Positions 1 through 7,160 of a stretch of DNA of 23,621 nucleotides are shown piece after piece. The first letter of the stretch is position 1, and each line of letters opens with the position of its first letter. The stretch comes from JBFMHP01 sp040752855 (lineage in GTDB: Bacteria > Pseudomonadota > Gammaproteobacteria > RBG-16-57-12). The position numbers and the translations under genes were made by a program. The stretch is taken from contig JBFMHP010000043.1 in the NCBI GenBank assembly GCA_040752855.1, forward strand, positions 1 to 23,621. The letters are read 5' to 3'. Under the pieces are notes generated by a model. The model searched no databases and had not been told where the DNA came from. It saw nothing but the letters and a program-made list of their open reading frames with translations.

Positions 1-58
1 AGCGAAGCCCAACGTTACGCCGCGGATTGTTGGGCTTCGCTGCGCTCAACCCAACCTA
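1..58. repeat. Partial palindromic intergenic repeat (GTTGGGTT family)
   Basis: A perfect 13-base inverted repeat, AGCGAAGCCCAAC at 1-13 and GTTGGGCTTCGCT at 29-41, is followed by CTCAACCCAACCTAC. The right part matches the right end of the element at 10741-10854 and the remnant at 16269-16296. The element probably starts left of the window. It lies just past the 3' end of the ABC permease gene, where such a hairpin may also stop transcription or protect the mRNA end (inference). Confidence 0.6.
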
Positions 59-76
59 CATTTTCTTGTGGTTCCG

Positions 77-1201
77 TTACACCTGCGTCAAGGTCACCGT
101 CTTGCGAAAGCGCGCCAAGGCGGCGACAAAAAACACCGCACCGATGACGGCGGCGGCGAGGAATTGCGGCCATACCACATCGAGCCCGGCATCGCGAAAT
201 AGCACCGCCTGCGCCAAGCTCACGAAATGCGTGGACGGCACCAATTGCATGAGGGCTTGCAGCGTCTCAGGCATGCTTTCCAACGGTGTATTGCCGCCGG
301 ATAACAGCATCATCAGCACATACACCAGAATGGTCAGCAAGCCGAACTGGGGCATGGAGCGCGCCAGCGTGGCCATGAAGATGCCCAGCGAGGTCACCGA
401 GAACAGATAGACCACCGCGCCGGCCAGATATAAGGGAATGGAGCCGCTGATGGGGACGGCGAGGGCCCACTTGACGACAAGGTAGAGCGAGAGACTCACG
501 GCGATCATCACCACCAGTCCACTGGCCCAGATCTTGGCGAGCATGATCTCGATCGGTTGCAGAGGCATCACCAGCAGATGTTCGATGGTGCCGTGTTCGC
601 GCTCGCGGATCAGGGCTGCGCCGGTGAGCAGGATAGCCAGCAGCGTGATGTTGTTGGTGAGCTCCATTACGCTGGCAAACCACGCGGCCTCCAGATTGGG
701 ATTGAAGCGCGCGCGGGTGACAATCTCTACGGCCGGGGGCGCCTCGCCGGCAGGGGCCATGAAGGCGGAGAGTTCCTGCGCGATGATGCGCTGGACGTAA
801 CCCGAGCCGTTGCCGGCGATGCTCATGGCGGTGGCATCCACATTGAGCTGGATCACCGTCGGGCGCCCGGCCAAGAGGTCCGCTTGAAAACCCGGCGGAA
901 TGTCGATCACGAAGGTGTAGCGCCCGGCTTCCATCGCCGCATCGACCTCGTTGATGGTCAATAAATCGGGCCTTTGGAAATACGGCGGTAACAAGGCATC
1001 GGTGATGCGCTGTGAAAGCGTCGAGCGGTCTTCATCCACGATGGCGACGGCGGCGTTGGTCACACCGGCGGCGGTATTCTGGGCCACCTCGAAGACGGAA
1101 AACGAGAACATATAGGCGATCAGAAATAACATCACCGGGTCGTAGCGCAGGCTGTAGAGTTCCTTGATGCCGAGTCGGAAGATGTTGCTGAGCGATTGCA
1201 T
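77..1201 (-). CDS. yhhJ: ABC-2 type permease, YhhJ-like
   Basis: This 374-residue inner-membrane protein is the permease partner of an export ABC system. It has one N-terminal membrane helix (about residues 20-40), then a large periplasmic domain containing the stretch VIDIPPGFQADLLAGR, then a C-terminal block of five or six hydrophobic helices from about residue 180, including the EREHGTIEHLLVMPL segment typical of the ABC2_membrane family. Its start lies 2 bases after the stop of the ATPase/permease gene, so the two are surely co-transcribed and probably translationally coupled. The gene order HlyD protein, RbbA, YhhJ is that of the enterobacterial yhiI-rbbA-yhhJ operon. The exported substrate is unknown. 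Family assignment is firm; the gene symbol rests on gene order plus domain structure. Confidence 0.88.
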   Translation of the reverse strand: MQSLSNIFRLGIKELYSLRYDPVMLFLIAYMFSFSVFEVAQNTAAGVTNAAVAIVDEDRSTLSQRITDALLPPYFQRPDLLTINEVDAAMEAGRYTFVIDIPPGFQADLLAGRPTVIQLNVDATAMSIAGNGSGYVQRIIAQELSAFMAPAGEAPPAVEIVTRARFNPNLEAAWFASVMELTNNITLLAILLTGAALIREREHGTIEHLLVMPLQPIEIMLAKIWASGLVVMIAVSLSLYLVVKWALAVPISGSIPLYLAGAVVYLFSVTSLGIFMATLARSMPQFGLLTILVYVLMMLLSGGNTPLESMPETLQALMQLVPSTHFVSLAQAVLFRDAGLDVVWPQFLAAAVIGAVFFVAALARFRKTVTLTQV

Positions 1202-1203
1202 CT

Positions 1204-3942
1204 TCAGCGCTCCTGAGTCTTCAACAGGCTCACGCCGAGCAGGAGGTAAATGCAGATCAACGCCACCAGGGCGAGAAAGCTGCCGGAGAGCTCGGCAAAA
1301 CCGAGCGACTTGGTAAAGGTCCCCAGGCTGATCTGCTGAAAATAGCTGCTGGGAAAGGCCTGGCCAAAGACCCGGGCACCTTCGGTGAGCGAGGCGACCG
1401 GCACGAACAATCCGGAAAAGTTGACGGCCGGGACAACGCTGATGATGGCGGTGCCGAAGATCGCCGCGATCTGGGTTTTCATGAACGACGACATCAACAG
1501 GCCCAAGCCGGTCGCGGCGATGACATACAACAGGGCGCCCAACAGCAAGGCCGCGAAGCTTCCTTTAATGGGCACTTGAAACAGGAACACGGCTAAGGCG
1601 GCGAAGATGGCGAAGTTCAGCAGCGCGATTAGCAGGTAAGGAAACTGTTTGCCGAGCAGGAATTCCAAACCGCTCACCGGGGTGGCATACAGATTGGTGA
1701 TGGAGCCCATCTCCTTTTCGCGCACCACGCCGGCTGCGGTCATCATGGCGGGAATCCACATCAGCAGCATCATGATGCTGCCGGGGACGATGGCATACAC
1801 GCTCTTGAAATCCTGGTTGTAACGGAAGCGCGTCTCGATGGCGAGCGGCGGCGCGGGTTGTGCTGGCGTTACGGCGCTGCGCCGGAGATGTTCCAAGTAG
1901 AACTCGTGCACCCCGAGGATGTAACCGCGCGCGGTCTCGGCGCGCATCGGGTTGGTGCCGTCGAGCCAGAGGCCCACCTGCGGTGCGCGCCCGCGTTTCA
2001 GGTCCTTGTCGAAGCCCGGCGGAATTTCGATGGCGAAGGTCAGTCTTCCCTGCCGCAAACGGTTTTCCAGATCGTCGTAATGGCGTAGCGGCGGGCGCTG
2101 CTTGAAATAGGGCGAACCGGAGAAGTTCTCCAGGTAGGCGCGGCTGGCGGGGCTCTGGTCGCGGTCCAGCACCGCATAGGCGATGTCCTCGACATCGAAG
2201 GTGATGCCGTAGCCGAAGGCGATCATCAGGATGATGGGGCCGAGCAGTGCAAACGCCAGCCGAATGGGATCGCGGCGGATCTCCATGCCCTCGCGGCGCG
2301 CGTAGGCCCAGGCGCGGCGCGGGTCGAAGGCGAGCCGGCGCGGTTCGCTGAGTGGGGTGGGCGGCGGTGTAATGATAGGCGCTGCGGAAGGCTCTGTGAT
2401 GGTGCGCGTCGTCTTCTGCTCGGCCTCTTCCAGGTAGGCAATGAAGGCCTCTTCGAGATTGGCGCTGCCGCGGGCTTTTACCAACGCGGCGGGTGTGTCC
2501 TGCGCCAACACCTTGCCGGCGTGCATGAGCGAGATGCGATCGCAGCGCTCGGCCTCGTTCATGAAATGGGTGGAGATGAAGATGGTTACGCCGTCCTCGC
2601 GCGACAGCCGCACCAGCAGCTCCCAGAACTGATCGCGTGCCACCGGGTCCACGCCCGAGGTGGGTTCGTCGAGGATCAGCATCTCCGGGGCATGGATCAC
2701 GGCCACTGCCAGCGACAGCCGCTGGCGCACGCCGAGCGGCAGTTTTTCCGCCAGTGCATCGGCGACCTCGGCAAGCCAGAAGCGCTCGATCATTTCCGTT
2801 ACCCGTGCGGTGATCTGTGACTTGGGCAAATGGAAGATGTGCGCGTGCAGCGTCAGGTTTTGACGCACCGTCAACTCGGTGTAGAGCGAGAACGATTGGG
2901 ACATGTAACCGACCCGTTTGCGCAAGTCGGTGTCTTTGTCACCAGTGGGGCGGCCGAACAGCCAGGCCTCGCCCTCCGAGCTCGGCAACAGTCCGGTGAG
3001 CATCTTCATGGTGGTGGTCTTGCCGCAGCCGTTGGAGCCGAGAAAGCCGAAGATCTCACCGCGCTCGATGCGAAAGCTCACGCGATCGACGGCGGTGAAT
3101 TGTGCGAAGCGCCTGGTGAGATTGCGCGCCTCGATCGCCGACTCAGCTACGTGATGAGCGGGACGCGGCGGGATGCTGAGCTTGCGATGGCTACGGCGTT
3201 TTTCTTCTGGTAGTAATGCAATAAAGGTCTCTTCCAGGGTGTTCTGGCCGGTCTGAGCGCGCAGCGCCGCAGGGGTGCCGGTTGCCAAGATCTTGCCCGC
3301 GTCCATCGCCACCAGCCAATCGAAGCGCCCGGCCTCATCCATGTACGCAGTGGCGACGATCACCGACATCTGCGGACGTCGCGCGCGGATGCGGTCGATC
3401 AACTCCCAGAACTGGCGCCGCGAGAGCGGATCAACGCCGGTGGTCGGTTCGTCCAGGATTAGCAGGTCCGGGTCGTGGATTAATGCGCAGCACAGACCAA
3501 GTTTCTGTTTCATGCCGCCGGAGAGCTTGCCGGCCGGACGATCGGCAAACGGGGCGAGTCCCGTGCTGGTGAGCAATTCCGCGATGCGCGCGCGGCGCTC
3601 CTCTTGCGCTTGGCCGAACAGGCGCCCGAAAAAATCGACGTTCTCGAAGACCGACAACGTCATATAGAGATTGTGTCCCAACCCCTGCGGCATATAGGCG
3701 ATGCGCGCACAGATCGCCGTGCGCTGTTGTTTGTCGCGCATGTCGCTTTGCAGAACTTCGACGGCGCCGTTCTGTATTTTGCGCACGCCCGCGATCAGCG
3801 ATAGCAGGCTGGATTTGCCCACGCCATCCGGGCCGATCAGTCCGACCATGCGGGCGGACGGAATTTCGAGATCGATGCCGTCGACAGCGCAGGTATTCTT
3901 ATAACGATGGCTGAGGCCTTGGATGCGCGCGACGCTAGTCAT
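1204..3942 (-). CDS. rbbA: Fused ABC ATPase/permease, RbbA-like
   Basis: This 912-residue protein has two ABC ATPase domains followed by an ABC-2 permease domain. ATPase 1 shows Walker A GPDGVGKSS (37-45), signature LSGGMKQ (140-146) and Walker B LILDEP (161-166); its H-loop position reads ATAY, with Tyr instead of His. ATPase 2 shows Walker A GSNGCGKTT (302-310), a degenerate signature LPLGVRQ (401-407), Walker B MLILDEP (421-427) and an intact H-loop His (STHF, about 459). The permease half starts near residue 545 with one helix, a periplasmic region and five or so C-terminal helices. E. coli RbbA was named for a ribosome-associated ATPase, but the operon context here points to export. A GAGG ribosome-binding site precedes the ATG, and 39 bases separate it from the upstream HlyD gene. 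Confidence 0.9.
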   Translation of the reverse strand: MTSVARIQGLSHRYKNTCAVDGIDLEIPSARMVGLIGPDGVGKSSLLSLIAGVRKIQNGAVEVLQSDMRDKQQRTAICARIAYMPQGLGHNLYMTLSVFENVDFFGRLFGQAQEERRARIAELLTSTGLAPFADRPAGKLSGGMKQKLGLCCALIHDPDLLILDEPTTGVDPLSRRQFWELIDRIRARRPQMSVIVATAYMDEAGRFDWLVAMDAGKILATGTPAALRAQTGQNTLEETFIALLPEEKRRSHRKLSIPPRPAHHVAESAIEARNLTRRFAQFTAVDRVSFRIERGEIFGFLGSNGCGKTTTMKMLTGLLPSSEGEAWLFGRPTGDKDTDLRKRVGYMSQSFSLYTELTVRQNLTLHAHIFHLPKSQITARVTEMIERFWLAEVADALAEKLPLGVRQRLSLAVAVIHAPEMLILDEPTSGVDPVARDQFWELLVRLSREDGVTIFISTHFMNEAERCDRISLMHAGKVLAQDTPAALVKARGSANLEEAFIAYLEEAEQKTTRTITEPSAAPIITPPPTPLSEPRRLAFDPRRAWAYARREGMEIRRDPIRLAFALLGPIILMIAFGYGITFDVEDIAYAVLDRDQSPASRAYLENFSGSPYFKQRPPLRHYDDLENRLRQGRLTFAIEIPPGFDKDLKRGRAPQVGLWLDGTNPMRAETARGYILGVHEFYLEHLRRSAVTPAQPAPPLAIETRFRYNQDFKSVYAIVPGSIMMLLMWIPAMMTAAGVVREKEMGSITNLYATPVSGLEFLLGKQFPYLLIALLNFAIFAALAVFLFQVPIKGSFAALLLGALLYVIAATGLGLLMSSFMKTQIAAIFGTAIISVVPAVNFSGLFVPVASLTEGARVFGQAFPSSYFQQISLGTFTKSLGFAELSGSFLALVALICIYLLLGVSLLKTQER

Positions 3943-3981
3943 CGGTCATCGCCTCGCATGAATGGTCTGAATCGGGCAGGT

Positions 3982-4974
3982 TCATGGCTGGTGCGCGAGT
4001 TGCAGCGATTGCGGCCACTGCGCGTCCGGTGTCAGGCGCACATAGGCCACTCCCGGCACGCCGGTCTTCGAGAGTTCGGGATGGACTTTCAAGAACCCGG
4101 CGTCGAGTTGGACCTTGATGCGAAACATCAACTTTTCGCGTTCGGTACGCGTCTCCACCTCTTTGGGCGTGAACTGGGCCTGCGGCGCGACGAAGGTGAC
4201 CTTGGCCGGTATCACCAGCTCCGGCAGGCCATCGAGCACGATGCGCGCCTCGGCGCCGACCGCAAGCTGCGCCGCCTGATGTGTGGGAAGAAAGATCGTC
4301 ATATAGACATCGGTGGGATCGAGCACGGTGAGCACCTTGCCGCCGCCGGGCAACACCTCACCCGGTTCCGCGAGCCGATACAATACGCGCCCGCCGATCG
4401 GTGCCTTGAGGATGCCGTCGTCGATCTGGGCCTTGAGCAGTTCGGTATCGGCGATGGCCGCCTCGATCGCGGCCTCGGCATTCGAGAGCTGCGCCTGCGC
4501 GGCGGCGAGCGTGGCCTTGGCGGTTTCCACCGCGGTTTCATCGCGCTGTAATTGTTCCAGTGAGATGCTCTTGTTCTCGTACAGTCCCTCGGCGCGTTCC
4601 AGATCTTTTCGCGCCAGCGAAAGCTCGCTTTGGCGTTGGGCGATCACCGCCACCGCGACACTGCGCTCCTGCTGCGCGCGCCGCACCTCGGCCTCGGCGC
4701 GGCGCAGTTGCGCATCCAGCTCCTTGGTATCAATCTGCGCGAGCGCTTGATTGAGTGCGACCGCGTCACCTTCCTTCACCAGCACCGCCGCGAGGCGCCC
4801 GCCGAACTTGGTGGTGATATCGACCTCGGTCGCCTCGATGCGGCCGTTGCCCGAGTCGATGCCCGGCGGCAATTCCGGCGCTTGCATCAGTTTCCAGGCG
4901 TAACCGCCGATGATCAGCAATACAGCCGTGACAATCGCGGTGAATTTCCATCGTTGTGACCGGTTCCTGGCCAT
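3982..4974 (-). CDS. yhiI: HlyD-family membrane-fusion protein, YhiI-like
   Basis: This 330-residue periplasmic adaptor is anchored by one N-terminal helix (about residues 10-28). A first half-lipoyl motif (KFGGRLAAVLVKEGD) is followed by a long alpha-helical hairpin rich in Ala, Glu, Gln and Arg (about 80-190). The second half-lipoyl motif, LKAPIGGRV, and a beta-barrel region ending near TPKEVETRTEREKL follow. This order is standard for EmrA/HlyD-type adaptors of the MacA/YhiI branch. It is the first gene of a three-gene minus-strand operon with the fused ATPase/permease and the ABC-2 permease, and should couple them to an outer-membrane channel that is not in the window. ACGAGG lies 5 bases before the ATG. 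Confidence 0.9.
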   Translation of the reverse strand: MARNRSQRWKFTAIVTAVLLIIGGYAWKLMQAPELPPGIDSGNGRIEATEVDITTKFGGRLAAVLVKEGDAVALNQALAQIDTKELDAQLRRAEAEVRRAQQERSVAVAVIAQRQSELSLARKDLERAEGLYENKSISLEQLQRDETAVETAKATLAAAQAQLSNAEAAIEAAIADTELLKAQIDDGILKAPIGGRVLYRLAEPGEVLPGGGKVLTVLDPTDVYMTIFLPTHQAAQLAVGAEARIVLDGLPELVIPAKVTFVAPQAQFTPKEVETRTEREKLMFRIKVQLDAGFLKVHPELSKTGVPGVAYVRLTPDAQWPQSLQLAHQP

Positions 4975-5175
4975 CGAACCTCCTCGTAATGATTTTGGGC
5001 GCGGAATTGCGCGTTGTTTTCAGTAAAAGTATAGATAACAATTCTTTGCGTGCTGGTGGCGCAGTATTGAGGGAAAGGTTGATGACAGCATGTGGATATT
5101 CCCTTTTGACTATACTGAGCACTAGAGGTTACAGCTACTCAGTCGCTAAGCGATACAAATGGGGAAAGAAGCGCA

Positions 5176-5556
5176 ATGATGAAGGAGATCATGCTTTACG
5201 CAGGCTCGGCGGTGATTTTCTTGTGGGGTGCCGCGCACATCTTGATCCCGACCAAGGCCATCATCAAGGGATTCGGTCCCATCTCGGATGAGAATCGCCG
5301 CATCCTGGCCATGGAGTGGATCATGGAGGGACTGACCTTGTGTTTCATCGGCGTGCTCGTCAGCCTGGTGACGGTGCTCGAAGGTATTGCGAATCCTGCC
5401 TCTGTGATTGTGTATCGGGCATCCGCAGCGATGCTGTTCGTGATGGCGGTGGTATCATTTTTTACCGGTGCGAGAACGGCGATACTTCCGATGAGGCTCT
5501 GTCCGCCGATTTTCAGTACCGTGGCGGTGATGTACTTGCTTGCAACTATGAAATAG
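5176..5556 (+). CDS. Small conserved-looking membrane protein of unknown function
   Basis: This 126-residue protein has four predicted membrane helices (about residues 5-22, 48-68, 78-98 and 106-124). A conserved-looking loop after helix 1 reads PTKAIIKGFGPISDENRR and leads into MEWIMEGL at the start of helix 2. I do not recognise a named family; the four-helix layout recalls small DoxX-like proteins but the signature residues are not visible. The start at 5176 has GGGGAAAG 7 bases upstream. A second possible start at 5191 has AAGGAG 3 bases upstream, which is closer than usual. The gene diverges from the yhiI operon and converges on tesA, with stop codons separated by one base. Confidence 0.7.
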   Translation: MMKEIMLYAGSAVIFLWGAAHILIPTKAIIKGFGPISDENRRILAMEWIMEGLTLCFIGVLVSLVTVLEGIANPASVIVYRASAAMLFVMAVVSFFTGARTAILPMRLCPPIFSTVAVMYLLATMK

Positions 5557-5557
5557 A

Positions 5558-6166
5558 TTATTTCAACATCGTCTTCAGCTTTGCCCAAACATTATTCAAA
5601 ATCTGCTCCTGAGCCAATGCGGTCGGATGCAGGCCATCGCTCTGGAACAGCGTTTTGTTCTCGGCGATGCCTGCGAGCAGAAAGGGTACGAAAGCGATTT
5701 TCCGCTCTTTGCTGATTTCCTGGTAAACATCTTGAAAGCGGCGCGCATAGACAGGGCCGTAGTTGGGTGGCAGTTGCATGCCCACCAGCAGCGCCTTTGC
5801 TTTCTTCTTTTTCGCCAGATCAATCATTTTTTCCAGATTGGATTTCATTTCCTCCAAAGACAGCCCGCGCAAACCATCGTTGGCGCCAAGCGCGATGACG
5901 ATGATGGCGGGGCGATGCTGTTGCAGTAGCTTCGGCAGGCGCGTGAGGCCGCCGGCGGCGGTCTCACCGCTGATACTCGCGTTGACGACCTGATAACGCG
6001 GATTGTGCTTCTCCAGCCGCTGTTGCAGCAGAGCAACCCAGCCGGCGCGCTGATCGATGCCGTAGGCCGCGCTGAGACTGTCGCCCAGAACGAGGATGCG
6101 AGGTGTGTCGCTGAACGCGGGTGTGGCAAGGATGAATAACAGCAGTGCGAGGATTGTTTGTTTCAT
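5558..6166 (-). CDS. tesA: Periplasmic SGNH esterase/lysophospholipase/thioesterase I (TesA)
   Basis: This 202-residue secreted hydrolase acts on acyl esters and acyl-thioesters in the periplasm. A signal peptide (residues 1-19, cleavage after PAFS) precedes the mature start DTPRIL. All four SGNH blocks are visible: GDSLS with nucleophile Ser30, SGET with Gly67, GAND with Asn96, and SDGLH with Asp177 and His180. Length fits E. coli TesA. The gene is divergent from ybbA-ybbP, the arrangement known in E. coli, which supports orthology. No clear Shine-Dalgarno sequence precedes the ATG. It converges on the small membrane-protein gene at 5176-5556, with one base between the stops. Confidence 0.93.
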   Translation of the reverse strand: MKQTILALLLFILATPAFSDTPRILVLGDSLSAAYGIDQRAGWVALLQQRLEKHNPRYQVVNASISGETAAGGLTRLPKLLQQHRPAIIVIALGANDGLRGLSLEEMKSNLEKMIDLAKKKKAKALLVGMQLPPNYGPVYARRFQDVYQEISKERKIAFVPFLLAGIAENKTLFQSDGLHPTALAQEQILNNVWAKLKTMLK

Positions 6167-6243
6167 CGTAACGGTACGCTATACACTAAACTGACAATAA
6201 CGCATCTGGCTCAATTCCTGCCAGCAGATAATACCTTTGCAAG

Positions 6244-6281
6244 CCCCTCTCCCGCGGGCGGGAGAGGGGTTGGGGTGAGGG
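6244..6281. repeat. REP-like GC-rich hairpin (CCCCTCTCCCGC family)
   Basis: A perfect 12-base inverted repeat, CCCCTCTCCCGC at 6244-6255 and GCGGGAGAGGGG at 6258-6269, is followed by TTGGGGTGAGGG. Related sequences occur at 13610-13630 and 16195-16230. This is a short interspersed palindrome, here in the divergent tesA-ybbA spacer. Confidence 0.65.
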
Positions 6282-6354
6282 CATAACAGAATTATTCCGT
6301 TATCGGGTGGGGGGCGAGCTAGCCTTCAACATCCGTGCGTCACCCCCATCCCAA

Positions 6355-6377
6355 CCTTCCCCCGTCAAGGGGGAAGG
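6355..6377. repeat. GC-rich hairpin in tesA-ybbA spacer
   Basis: A 9-base perfect stem, CCTTCCCCC at 6355-6363 and GGGGGAAGG at 6369-6377, has a 5-base loop. Together with 6244-6281 it occupies much of the 316-base divergent spacer 6167-6482. No convincing promoter could be assigned in that spacer for either gene. Confidence 0.5.
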
Positions 6378-6482
6378 AGCCAAAAATACAATGCTTCTCA
6401 ACACCAGATTAGTAATCACTGCATCACCAATCTTGTTATGCTTGTCTCTACTCGAATTGTCAATTCAGCGGAGTCGAGGTAC

Positions 6483-7160
6483 ATGAATCAGGTAGTGCTG
6501 GCGGCCAGCCAGCTGGACAAGCGCGTGCGCAGCGCGGAGGGTGAGTTGACCCTGCTCGCGGGCATCAATCTCGCGATCCAGTCCGGGGAGACAGTGGCCA
6601 TCGTCGGGACCTCCGGGGCCGGCAAGTCGACGCTGCTCGGCCTGCTCGCCGGGCTCGATACGCCGAGCGGCGGACAGGTGTGGGTCGATGGCGAGGATCT
6701 GTTCGCGCTGGATGAAGACGGGCGTGCGCGGCTGCGCGCGGCCAAGGTCGGCTTCGTGTTTCAGGCCTTTCAGCTCCTACCCAATCTCACGGCGCTGGAG
6801 AACGTGATGTTGCCGCTGGAGCTGGCGGGGCGGCGCGATGCCGCCGCGCAGGCAACGCAAGTTCTAGATCGTGTCGGATTGGGTAAGCGGCTGCAGCATT
6901 ATCCGAAGCAGCTTTCCGGCGGCGAGCAGCAGCGCGTGGCGATTGCGCGCGCCTTTGCCACGCAGCCGAAATTGTTGTTCGCCGACGAACCGACCGGCAA
7001 TCTCGACAACAAGACCGGCGCGAAGATCATCGACCTGTTGTTCGAACTCAACGCCGAGCGCGGCACCACGCTGGTGCTGGTGACCCATGATGCGCAGCTT
7101 GCCGGGCGCTGCCACCGGCGGCTGGAGCTTGAAGAAGGCCGGTTGAGGAGCGAGGCGTGA
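6483..7160 (+). CDS. ybbA: ABC transporter ATP-binding protein YbbA
   Basis: This 225-residue ATPase belongs to the LolD/MacB-type subfamily. Walker A GTSGAGKST (42-50), Q-loop VFQAFQLLPNLT (92-103), signature LSGGEQQR (144-151), Walker B LLFADEP (164-170), D-loop GNLD and H-loop His202 are all intact. The ATG at 6483 is preferred over the in-frame ATG at 6438 because GGAG and GAGG stretches lie just upstream and the preceding 15 residues are not family-like. It overlaps the permease gene ybbP by four bases (GTGA), so the two are translationally coupled. With YbbP it forms an ATPase/FtsX-type permease pair; the substrate is not established. Family members usually act in extraction or mechanotransmission at the inner membrane rather than classical transport. 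Confidence 0.92.
   Translation: MNQVVLAASQLDKRVRSAEGELTLLAGINLAIQSGETVAIVGTSGAGKSTLLGLLAGLDTPSGGQVWVDGEDLFALDEDGRARLRAAKVGFVFQAFQLLPNLTALENVMLPLELAGRRDAAAQATQVLDRVGLGKRLQHYPKQLSGGEQQRVAIARAFATQPKLLFADEPTGNLDNKTGAKIIDLLFELNAERGTTLVLVTHDAQLAGRCHRRLELEEGRLRSEA

Noticed and set aside
3907..4551. A 214-codon plus-strand frame opposite the HlyD-type gene
   Set aside because: It is antisense to the membrane-fusion protein and its His/Arg/Gly-rich translation looks like shadow coding.
4976..5175. TATACT boxes in the spacer between the yhiI operon and the small membrane-protein gene
   Set aside because: Good -10-like hexamers occur on both strands, but none has a -35 box at 16-18 bases, so no promoter was annotated.
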